Shown here one piece after another: positions 1-12,000 of a DNA stretch of 29,241 nt; position 1 is the stretch's first letter, and every line of letters starts with the position of its first letter. The notes under the pieces are model-generated. The model worked only from the letters and a program-made list of their open reading frames with translations, did not search any database and was not told where the DNA came from. Made by a program: the position numbers and the translations under genes. This DNA is from Saccoglossus kowalevskii (taxonomy: Eukaryota; Hemichordata; Enteropneusta; Harrimaniidae), in assembly GCF_000003605.2 (NCBI RefSeq), contig NW_003124917.1, positions 179,755 through 208,995 of the forward strand, written 5' to 3'.

Positions 1-41
1 GCTGCACATTTCAAACTACAGTGTCCATAAACAAAATGTTA

Positions 42-155
42 AAATTCATACAATAAGCTTTCCGAAAATATATAGTTTGTGGACAAGGGAAGTCATCTTG
101 GTTTCCTAATTATCTAATTAAAATACCTGTCGGGTAAACTGCATCTCTACCTTAA
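42..155. repeat. Interspersed repeat with TTAAGGTAGA end (copy 1)
   Basis: The reverse complement starts TTAAGGTAGAGATGCAG and matches 10850-10964 over about 114 bases with roughly ten differences. It ends within TTAA at 152-155. The other end is not identifiable, so this may be one arm of a transposon that extends beyond the left edge of the window or has been lost. Confidence 0.8.
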
Positions 156-2440
156 GGTGATAATAAAGCTATCCCGAGTAGCACCTTTTGTTAAAGAACA
201 CAACCCCTACCAACAACTCCACCAACCACCGACACATTTACCAAAATGCAAGACTTTTTCTCTCACAGAATGACAAAACATTATGAGATAAATTCAGTGT
301 ATGAGCCATGTTTCACCAATGACAGTAATGCCAAATTATGAAAAGAACTTTTGAAAACGATTCATTTTCGTAACTTAAAGAAAATGGGTTTGGAGTATAG
401 TTTCAATATTTCAGTCGAAGGTTGTGAGAACTTTTCTTTCCACCTGTGAATACAAATCTGAACATCTGAATTGGCACAGACTGTTTTCTTAGTTTTTTTC
501 ATAATGAAAACTTCCAGTTAATGTATTTGTTTTATATTCATCCCTACAAACTTTATTTAATATGCATATACTTACATAAGGCTTATTGGGTTTAACTCTA
601 ACATAGCCTTCGTATTATAAAAGCGTAGGATATAATAACAATTTGAACTAGTGTATTTTTATTGTCTCATCGTATTCTTAACTAATTCACGAACTTATTT
701 TTTACTGCGTTCCTCTGATGTTAATATAGTGATCGATAAAGTTTGTAAACAATATCAGCAGATTTAAAACAGTTAACACTAGTTCATACACTGCATACAA
801 GTCATTCTTTTAGTGTCCAATGCGTCTGTTTAACATGTTTACAATCGCATTAAACGGATCAATATACACTGTCAAATAAACTAGAAAGACGGCAAAACGT
901 ACACATGTCATCTTGTGGGGGTTCTAGTTACTACAATATAACTTGACTGTATTTATGAGTATGGGTAGAGATTGTTATATAGACCAGTTCATATACACAG
1001 ATGCGATGGACACTTTAAAGTAAATTATATAAATATGGAATCCAGCAAACATTAAACAAAGTTATACCTACGCTAGATGAAATCGTGATGCATTCAGTAC
1101 AGATCAAACTAATTAACTAAATTATAAAACAAAAAAATTTATAAAGAATTGCCACATAACTGTTAATGCTAATCTAAAGTAATCATGTGATCTTGTGAAT
1201 CTTTTATATTTAAGATATACGTATCTTTTCAATTTCTGATATTTGGTACTTCTGGTATTGAGACAATACAGTACTTCAAATTACTGTGGGCCAACACAAT
1301 ATGTAAGCGTTGACGTCATCAATGTGATCGCACGTCCACTTTATGAATCCTAAAATTTTGAACGCTTTAGAAACAATAATATTTATTCAACTTTTACGTA
1401 TTCGATGAAATGTACACAATTATGTAATAGTAATGCACATTCCATTTGATTAGATGAAGTTTGAGTTTACAATCTTAACACCAGAGGGCGCAGAAATTCT
1501 AGTATGCGTGTAAATGAATGCAGACATTAAAACATGGCAACAGCTTTCCATGAGGACCGCCAATGACCACCAAGTCATGATTCAAGATAACCGCATACAC
1601 CGTAATACTGTAATGAGTGGTGAATTGGTAAAATGCAGCTGACATAATTGAATACCCTGCTGAAAACTTAAGTATAAGTAGTCAACCTGAGTTGTAATGC
1701 AGTCAATGCAGTTGACAATATCAGTTGCAGTAGAGCTGCCTGATCGTCTTCGGGTAGAATTACAAATATACATAACTAATTACATTAAACATTTTAAATG
1801 AAGTGTCCAAATGCACCGTGGCAATTCAAGTTGTGCAACAACTGCCAAGAAAAAGTAACTTTAGAAGGAAATATTTTACCTGATTTACATAGTTTTGCAT
1901 TCAATACATGTATTATTGAGCAAGGTTGGAACTATGAATACCACAGTGCCTATGTTATAACGTTCATTACGTCACTGATATGACAGACAGAAGTTATATT
2001 GTCGAATAAGCACTGATATATTTCGGACTAATTAATATGTGTACATTGCATGGACCAAGTATCAAGTAAAGTAGAAAAAAAATGCCGATGTATCTGGCGT
2101 TACTATGTTTTTAGTTTTAGCAATGTATGTGCATATAATCAGTTTTAGTAAATTCTTCTGTTTCACGTGGTATTAAATATTGAAATAGTGTTAATACAAT
2201 AATTCATTATTCCAATGTATTAATGGGAGTTGACAATAAATACAAAAATAATCCAGTAATACATAATTATAAAATATATAATTATATGTGTTATCATATT
2301 ATCCTGTTATTTGTTTTTAGTAACATGCAAACAATCCATGTTATCACCCATATATAACTCCACAGTACTGCATATTTCCCTTGCCATATTAGGGGTTGAT
2401 GTTATATCCAAAGTTACAAATGTAAAATTAACAGATTAAT
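156..2440. other. Region downstream of the TRPC gene, no gene seen
   Basis: AT-rich, with no open frame that resembles a protein and no RNA gene that I can recognise. The short open frames at 1582-1773 and 1798-1983 have no motif. The 3' untranslated region of the channel must occupy the part next to 2440. Confidence 0.6.
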
Positions 2441-3080
2441 TTAATCTTTAATTAACCTTTCATACAGCGCATATATTGGAGACACGCCTTCCGTTTCCTG
2501 TAACGATTGAGGTGGACTTGGTGTGGCCGAAGAATGTGAAGGCTCCAATTTAGAATGCACCCAGAACGGTTTTGGTTGTCTGGGTGCCCTTGCTTCTGCA
2601 AACAAAGCTGCGGGTTCCACGGGAACGGTGTCTCGTGGCATTGCCTCAGCTTCATCGATATCGTCATTTATGGAAGTTTCTTTATCTGTTTCGGCATTAA
2701 ACAGCATCGAATCTTCTTCCGTGTCATACAACACACACGTGCCTTCTGTTTGGGTTGAAACTGTGGTCATAGATGGTTTGGCCAGCGAGGCATCGGTTAA
2801 ACTATCTGTTGGACCATGGCTTAGTTTTTCTTGCATTTTCATCACGGCACGACTATTTGGTATTTGCATTTCGTCTTCGGCGTTTTTCAAAATGTTATCA
2901 TTTGTTATAACATTTGAGGTCATTTCCTCTTGTAACTTAACAATCCCAGCACTATCTTCCCGATTAGACTCTGCTATAGTAGATCTGATGTCAAGCAAAC
3001 TCTTCATAATGCTGGCTGTGAAGTTCCTAATGTGCTGAATGGACCTATCACTTCTGTGTAAGTTTGAAAGCACCTCATAC
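2441..3080 (-). CDS. TRPC channel exon 13: C-terminal tail and stop
   Basis: Acceptor CTACTTCAG; stop TAA at 2441-2443. It encodes YEVLSNLHRSDRSIQHIRNF and a variable tail of about 190 residues rich in acidic and Ser/Thr residues. The tail includes a strongly acidic patch (DTEEDSMLF...) and a Ser/Pro stretch near the end (SSATPSPPQS). Only the first 12 or so residues are recognisably TRPC; the rest has no motif I know. I found no convincing AATAAA on the minus strand within about 200 bases after the stop, so the poly(A) site is not placed. Confidence 0.88.
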
Positions 3081-6000
3081 CTGAAGTAGAGATGTGAAAT
3101 AATTGAAAGTGTATTCCTTATATAACTTAATAAGGTCAAATTGTGTGATTCACAAAATATATACCATATGTATAGGCATAATGACCATTATATGTCATAC
3201 CTTAAACCTGATATATCCTGCTTCAGACGTAGGATGTCCACCTGAGACACGTGTTTTTCATTTTCATGACCTCCAGATCGTTTTTCAGCCCAGTATCTAC
3301 TGACTAACTGCTGGATGACTTCCTATTTAAATGAAACGAATACAGATTTTGAAATTCATCACACGATTAAAATTCATTCAGTAACGAACAAATCACACCT
3401 ATTGGTGACATTTAAAACACGGTGTAGTTACAGAGATACATACCTCATAACGTCGTTCTAAATCGGCAATTTTATCCCATTGTTTCTGAAATTAATAGAA
3501 ATCATTAATAGCTTAGACATATCATCCCGTTTAGTGTTTTATATGAGTGGACGCGAGCGCGTCATTATTTATAACAATGTATACACATGGTAACTACCGA
3601 CCACGTGTGGCACAGTAGATGTTGCATCAGACCTGTAAAATTAACACTTGAAATTTGCACATACAAACCATCAGGAAAAACAACAGTGGCATTCAATGAC
3701 GTGAAATGGCACAACAATATTAAAGCGGCGGAGTCGTCACCTGCGCATACGTCAGATGGCCAGAGCGTGTCATTTTTCACAAATAAGCGTCAACCCATGA
3801 GCCTTTGCGTTTTTAGCATGTGTTGTTATCATCGCTTGCTTGGGACACAATTATCGCGCGTGCGCAGGTGACGACCCTCCCGCTTTAATGTAAATCACAT
3901 TTAACTTTACCTTGGTTCGTTTCCTTTGTAACCTAGGACAACAAGCATATATGAGTGATTTCATTCTATAGTATATACTCTTCACACTTGGAATGATGTT
4001 GAATGGCGGCGGGACTGTTGCACCACCTTCGAAAAAGCTCATCCACAGCTGGGCTCTGGAATATTTCCACTCTCTGTCCGAATTTTCCTGACGTTAAACA
4101 AGAACAAAACTTGTAAATATTCATCGCCTAACTCTTAGCTATAATATTATCAAATCATATTTTCTTTCTAAAATTGTAATATAGATACAAAACGAAAACC
4201 AAATTCACTGCAAATCGAGTTAAAAGAAGTATTAAGGTAGAAGCCTATTCATGGCAGTGTTCATTGCTTAATTATGTAAATCCGTGAAGCTAGTGTCTAA
4301 TGAAATCATTCTTCCGTTTGTTACAGTAACGTTTTTCGCGAAATTTGTCGTAATATTTAAAAAAAAATTATTTTTAGAACAATTCCATAGAGCACAATGT
4401 TATTCCCTTCTTTGCCACTTTTTTAAAACCCCGATTTTTGAAATAATTGATAACAAAAAAAGTATACCATTATTCTCAATATATAATTTTTTTCAGCCTA
4501 TGTCATCAGCCTACAATTTAAGATATGATATATTATCTCTTCCATTGGAACCCATGGTAAATCTTTATAATACTGACAAAATGGCTACTATTTACTAAAA
4601 TACAACCATCATTTTCTCGAAAATTAAGCTTGTGACCCCCAAATTTTCAATATCCTTACATTGCTCGAAACTATAAAATCTATTGGAAAATGAATTAATT
4701 CTGGGTATTTGAAATCATGAGTCGGCTTCTACCTTAAGTAAGCCGACTAAATCACACCTAGCAGAAAAAATGTTGGTATGATAACGTACTCTCGTACAAC
4801 TATCAAATGAAATGAAACTAATGGATTGGCTACTAATCGTATATCATACCTCGATTCTAGTATATGTGTTGCTCATCATTGCAATCAGGGCGTTGAGAAG
4901 TATGATTACTGCTGCAATACCGTACAGTGCATAGGCAATCTCGCCTACAATTTCTGTAAATGGGTGATTGGCGGTAACTTCTAGTTTTTCCAGAGCAGAC
5001 ACACCGAACAAGGTCCAGAATAGCGCCCGAATCGTGCTTGTCAGACTGTAATAAAATCACATAAATATCTCATTCGAAAGGGTATTCATAGTGTGAGCGG
5101 AAACAATTCAGCAGATAAGTGAAGGAGAATGAATGTTATAGGAATATTGTACCGGTCCTAGGTCGATATACATACCTGTCGACCCAAAGAGAGCATTTTT
5201 GACCGAAGCGAAGCCGAACACTTGGAACGATGGTGGCGGGACTGTGAAAAGGTTTTCAATGACAATCTACATCCACAATGCTCTCCAGATAGCTGTTTTG
5301 TCACCCTCCCAATGGTTCAGAAGTATTTATACTCCAAGAAATTACTGTTACATTTTTATAGGTATCAACTAGCTACTGGCGAATTTCTGACATTACAGAA
5401 GCCGCGATATTTATAAATACTCGACGCGCGCACACACAATCAAAAACAGCACACTAAACTTTGGGTCAGTCGGACCTAAATAAAACGCGATTAGTATCTC
5501 CTGGTTACAAGTTATCTTATCAAACATAATTCGGTCCTAATGATACAAGATACCTTGTTAAACCGAAAATGTTACAGCCGTTTGACTTGACCATGAATAT
5601 TAAAGCTGAACGGCGAATCAGCGTTTTTAGATCGATCGTAACGTCTGCGCAAGCGCTGAAGCCGAAAATTACGTAATTTTGCGGTATTTTACGGGGTATT
5701 TTCATCCTACCATATTAGGAAATGCAAATTCCAAATATGGAATGATTACGCGCGTAGCGTCCTCTAACATTAAAAACAAACATGGCTGCCACCAGGGTTT
5801 GACCGGACAAAGAAGTTCGCTGATTCTGTTCTAAACTTTTTGGATTTCGGCATTCCATGATGTATCCTTGTAAGGAAAAGATGTATAATCTGCGCGTCGG
5901 TCGATACTGCCGATGTACTGTCTTCGTGCATACTTTGAGGTACCTTCGTAATAACCTTATAATATTTTTAAACGCTTTACATTTGATGGCGCAAAACATG

Positions 6001-9000
6001 CACATTAGCGTGCGTATGACGTGTTAGTTTCGCACTGGATTTTATATATGACCAACTTTTCATTGAAAAAGTATGTGACCATGACTCCTTGATTTAAAAC
6101 AATTCAATAACGTGACACTAAATTGTTTACAAACTTAGGGAGTAAATTACTTTCAATAGTTAGTGTTATATTAAAGGCATATGCCAATTAGGTGGAACAT
6201 ACAATAGGTCTACCGGTCTAACAAGATATGAGAACAAAGATAAAACCGGAAGACAGATTTATTCTGTACTTGTGTTAAGCTAAATAAATTAATAGAATAT
6301 TGTTCGTGCTTATACAATATATATAACTAACCTTGTAAATCCACTGTAGCAACTGGATAGTGCTTGTTCATGCCGGCATTCTAGTATGGTTAGTGACGAA
6401 TAGAATTTATACAATTGGGTCAAACCCACAGCAAATGCTAATAGAACAAAACCAAAGATTGCCAGAAACCTTACTATATCATAAAACATCTTCCAGAGAG
6501 AGATCTGAAGTGGACCAACTTGTTTACTTATAACAACAATGTTGATCAGACGAAGCACGCTAATAATGTTGGCCATGGCAAACACTGCTTCTGCAACTAA
6601 ATCAGGGTCATAGCCACTCCAGCCGGCCCGCGACTCTACTCTGAACTGCTCACTTGAGTAGTCCTTCAAGAACTGTATTGGTGCCTCTGTGGCCGTTTCA
6701 CTGGACGTCGTACAGCTGAAATTGTTTATAAGTGTTTGTGTCAGTTTTGCAAACTGTTGGTTATGAGAGTCTGCAACGAATCCTGTGATATTAGTAATCG
6801 CTTGGTCAACATAGCTTTTTAAATCCGGTATTGTGTTGTCCTGCATATAGGAGTCCAATTCCATAACTGACATCCTCTTCCGTCTTATTTCAAATACACT
6901 GTTACTTCCAACTGATTCATTTAAAGCATCAAGCTCTTGATATTTCCGTCTCCACTGTGGATGAAATATGAATATATTCACAATACAATACAATACAATA
7001 GTATTTGATTTGTATATCGTATATGATTCATATTCCAAATAGTGTAGATCTAGACAAGTCTTTGCAATTTTGTTGAATCTATCAAAATAGTCATGTTCTT
7101 GATACAAGGCTGAACATATTCAACTGGTGCAATAAAGTGTCGAGCAAAGTAACACTGAAATATGGATCTGACAATTTATTATTCACATTTCCTGAAAAAT
7201 CAGTTCAGAATTACCCGCTTCAGCCACGTGTGAGTAGATTCGAAAACTGAACGGAATATAAAATTACTTTGTAAACGATCTTGTAATACTTGAACCTGAT
7301 TAACTTAAAGTGCAAACATTTCAGTCCACTTTCAACATCCACCACCCCGAATGATGCAGATTAGAACGACATTAGAAAAATATGAAGGATCAAATTTGCT
7401 AGGAACGACGGACACTGTTGTGACAAATATATTCTATTAGGATTGACCATTTTGCACTGACTTTCTTATTTTGTTGACGAATTTTGGAGAATTAGATAAC
7501 TAAGAACTTACAAACTGGCTCGTTGTGAACAGCTGTTTATGACGTAATAATAAAGTAAAATCTCCCCACCATCCCTACAATCTTTCAAACTGTTTCCAGG
7601 ATTCCAAAAATAACCAGCCTTGACGTTACTTACAATCAGCCATGATACCATCATCAGTGTGTATGATATCCAATACAGTGCCAGCTGAACAAAGTCCATA
7701 ATATTCCAGGAATCGAATGAATATGACACTGCGCCTTTTTTCCATAACTCTTTTATTTCTCTCCATGTCATCCCTGAAATTGAAAGATTGTTTTTTAATT
7801 TCAATAACATTTATTTCAAATCTACTACTAAACCACATATACCACTATGATCGAAGGCATCTTCTTCTAACGCTATCGACATACAAACTCGTCTTGTTTC
7901 GGGGCTGTTAATGTTAGTAGTATTCCTGGAATATTACGGTTAAAAAGACTTCTTGAGAGTTTATGATCAATGACGCTCATATTTGTGGTTAAAACCCCCA
8001 TGTCGTTAGAACTAATGCCGCATCATGCTAATGGCCAATTTTGAATATTATGATACTAAACATGCATATGAGAATTTTTCACATTTGATTTTATGAGACT
8101 ACTTTCCAAAGCATCTGACAAAACTCCGGATTAGTGGAAATAATATCACACTAATTGTTTTGCCACACACATTTTTGCCACAGAAGTCATATTCATGTTT
8201 GGGTCTACATGACAGGGCTGTGCGCCCTTCTCCCTATCAAATGGCAATTTTAATACGCTATGCTGGCATCAACCAGGCTACGTCGAACACAAACACCTGC
8301 GGACCTTAACTCGGCCAGTAGAAATGGCCTTTCCATTTCCATTGATCCTTTTAATGTTCAGCCTAATGTATGATTTGAACTTTGGTATACCGATTATGAG
8401 TCTGATACGACAACCACTATGCTACCAGCGACACTAAATTGTTCGCAAATTTAGAGAGTCAAGTTGTCAATACCTTACATATTGATTACCTATAAATGTA
8501 TCTCTCTCATAACTGATAAACGTGTACTCTAAAATGCATATGTGTTCACGCACAACCACTTACCTAATACCCAAATAAACATAAAAGTTTCAACCAAACT
8601 TGGTTGTTTCCCACGAAGACTGTCCTGCAACAAGAAATATTGCAGCACATTTGTCGAGCTATATGCTCCTCCTACGTATGTCCAGTCTTCGACTCTTAAC
8701 AGAGAAAGGAAGATCAAGGTAACAAATCCCAACGATGATGCCGTATGCATTAGGAATTTAACATACCTGTAAAGAAGGATTCGAAATGAAAATGTAGTGC
8801 AGTGCGGTGCAGTGCAGTGCAGTGCAGTGCAGTGCAGTGCAGTGCACCTATATCAAAAAGGAGGCTTATTTCCCTTATGGTAGATATTTCGAGTGCCTTT
8901 TGAGAATTTAGATAACAAAAACAAACATCTCTTAGCAGTTTTATATTAATACACTTTTGTCAGAATGAGAATAGTCATAAAGCAGTCGTACTTTAAGATC

Positions 9001-12000
9001 TTCTGTGATCTGGTGTTGGCCATTTTGTAATTTGTTTGTCAACATGATAGATCACAGAGTTACGGACATTGGACTCTCTCACTGTAGTTGTGAGCAAAAA
9101 TAATTTTACATAATTTTACTTTGAATTCTTTATATATTGCGTATCTTTTGATAAAAACATGAAGGTAGTCATCATAAGTGAATTGTTAGATATTTCGAGT
9201 GTGTAGATGTAGTGTAGTGTAGTGTAGTGAACTAATTACAGTTCACAAATTCATTCTACTCACGGTATTTGCAACAACTTCGTCACTTGTCCTCTTGGAA
9301 ACAATAAGTACAGAATGGACAGAAAAGGGAATGATATCATAAGCAAGCTGCTAATAATAATTTTCGAGAAACTACTTCGTTCTCTCCAGTCAGTCAAACC
9401 ACGATACCAACGTTCAATCAGAAACTGTTGACAATGTGGGTGAGCAACAAACTAAGAATAAAGAGACACATCAATCATAAAAACATATTTTTCTGAATGC
9501 CACCCTCTCTAAAATATTAGTGCATTGTTTCGATAGTGTTTTGTTGTGATAAAATGGGCACGATGTCTGTCTCATCGTCTCTAATTATTGGTAAACATTT
9601 TTTAAGGAGTCAGAAGAAAGTTATTCAAGCCGGCAGGGCGGTTGGCGATCCACTCCGCTCAAAAAACAACATGTTTCGGCTGTTGCCATGGTAGGACATG
9701 AACGTGAAGCTTACGTCGGCTGATAATTAAACCGGGCCCCATATACATTCGCAAAGAGAATTCAGTCTTCCGAAGTCAGTTCACTCAAAGACTATAGTCT
9801 CTATAGTTTTTGCTTCACTTTATTACCGGGCTTTATTACTAGCGAGTCTTTTGCTGTAATCGTTATTACATCCACGCAAGTTGACAGGTGAACGTTTTTT
9901 AATTGTATTTTCCAGATTATTTGATTGAACGCAGCATTTACTGTTCAGTCAAAGTTCAAAGTTGCGTTCAGATTTTACCACCTAACTCGAGTGAAGGTGT
10001 GACCTGCCTGCCAAGTTTAAGCAAAATCGGCCAAGTCAGAAGATCACAGTAGAATAAATCTGTGGAGACACAGGGAATCACACACACACGAAAGTGATTT
10101 TAAAGGCAATCCTAGCAGAGCGAATCGCCAAAAATGTGAAATTATGCGGAAGTATAATAATTATAAATTTGTAACTATGCATCACATTGTGACATATCTT
10201 TTTCATTGTAAAACATGACTAGAAAGCAATACACCGAGAAGTCAAGTTGAGTACTTCGTCTGCTTAGTGACTTCATGACTGCGATCAGATAATCACTTTT
10301 GACGCGTCGATTAGATTTCTAGCACAGTTGATAATTTGTATAATTTTATTTTTAGATGGATTGATTTCTGCATATCGGACCGATAACTTCCTCTTCCAAT
10401 TAGATGGTTATTATGTGTCTACTATAAAGGCTCGATAAGGTATTTTCGTGAGCAGTAATAAAGTGTAATAATGTAATTTAATTAAAAAGAAACGTAAATT
10501 CGTAGACATGAGCAAGACGTAAAACGTAATCGGATTCTGCATTCGTCCTACATTTTATTTTTTGTACGCGTATAAAGCATTTCCCCCATTAAATGGTGTA
10601 ATTCGTAGGCAGTTTCCAATTTTGATTCTTAAACACAAATTATCATTTTTTTATTATAAATTATAAATTTGCTTTATCTGTAAAGCGTAAAACCCTTTTT
10701 TTTACTGTAAACAAAACTTTCATTTTATTTCCTGTGAAAACCTGTACCAGCTACCCCCACTTGCCCCCCCTCCTATACCAACTATATGCTTCAAGATTTT
10801 GAAACAGACCATGCTGGAAACATAACAGTGAACAATACTAAACATGAAATTAAGGTAGAGATGCAGTTTACCTGACAGGTATTTTAATTAGTTAATTAGG
10901 AAACCAAGATGATCTCCCTTGTCCACAAAATTATATATTTTCGAATAGCTTATTGTATGAATTTCGAACAACTAGGATTATTTCTGGCTCGTGGTCTCTA
11001 AAGTGACATTTCAAATTTGCGAACTCAATTTCCATTGTCTTCATTGAACTCGTTATGTGGCAAATTCGATTGACGCAATCGGTTTCACATCACGTGACAT
11101 TGATTAACAATAATTATTCAAGCTTAGCAGTGTGTCTTTTAAAGCGGGAGAGTCGTCAGCTGCGCATGCGGCACAAGGCCTTAGCGTGTCGTTGTTTACA
11201 AACATGGGTAGACACCCATGAGCCTTTGCGCTTTAGCGTGCGTTGTTATCGTCGCCTGGGACTCAATTCCCGCGCATGCGCAGGCGACGCCTCTCCGCTT
11301 TAACCGGTTCGTGTTTTAGACTTTTATTCGTCAAAATCTCAATTGATACGTTATTCATTTATTTATTTATTTATTAACATAAATACAATATACATCCACA
11401 TAAGTACTACACAATCGGTCTATATTTGCAAAAACCTTTATCTTATTTCCCAGTCAAATAAGTTTCCTATGCTTTTTTTAATAATATTGAAGTGTCAATG
11501 TCAGATCATTACGAACACATTTTGGAGCAATGGGACAATACGTTAAATGTGTTTTAACAAAATGCGACAAAGCTATACTATTGAAACATCCAGCATTCAA
11601 TAGTCCATGTTTTAGCGATCGTTTTGTATTCATTTTGTCGCTTTTGAAAAAGGTTCATATTCATACCATTACATCGTTTATATAATAACCGAATATAGTT
11701 ATATTATTTATCTCAGAGTTTATCTAACGACCCACTAATTTCTAAGTCAGCCTACCTTCTTTTGTCTGTACTTAACTGCGGTGAATGCCTTGTGCGGCAT
11801 TTTCGCATCAATTTTCTCGGATTTTGCCCACTCTGTCGGGTTGTATGTAAGAATCGTGTGAGTCTCCCGAGTATTCCGTGTCTGGGCCAGCAAGTCAGCA
11901 GCGAACGTCTCGCACTGCTCTTCCAGTTCGATGTACTCGGCGCCAAATTCCACGTCCCGTTGGCTCAATTTTCGCAGCTTCCCGCTCAATATGAACGCAG

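Noticed and set aside
2523-3038. 171-codon open frame on the plus strand
   Set aside because: It is the antisense of TRPC exon 13, which has family motifs and splice sites; the plus-strand product has no domain.
3587-3871. 94-codon plus-strand frame
   Set aside because: Mostly covers the MITE at 3724-3884 and intron sequence; it has no motif.
5176-5241. 66-nt in-frame cassette exon of the channel
   Set aside because: Splice sites and phase fit, but the residues do not resemble a TRPC and the stretch is better explained as part of a decayed exon copy. Kept as a question under findings.
6955-7107. Upstream extension of the exon 8 open frame
   Set aside because: Open by chance; the acceptor ATCCACAG and the join to exon 7 set the start at 6954, and the extension has no family similarity.
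7508-7633. Coding extension of TRPC exon 7 past its donor
   Set aside because: The frame stays open to 7508, but GTAAGT at 7633-7628 and the phase match to exon 8 show that this is intron.
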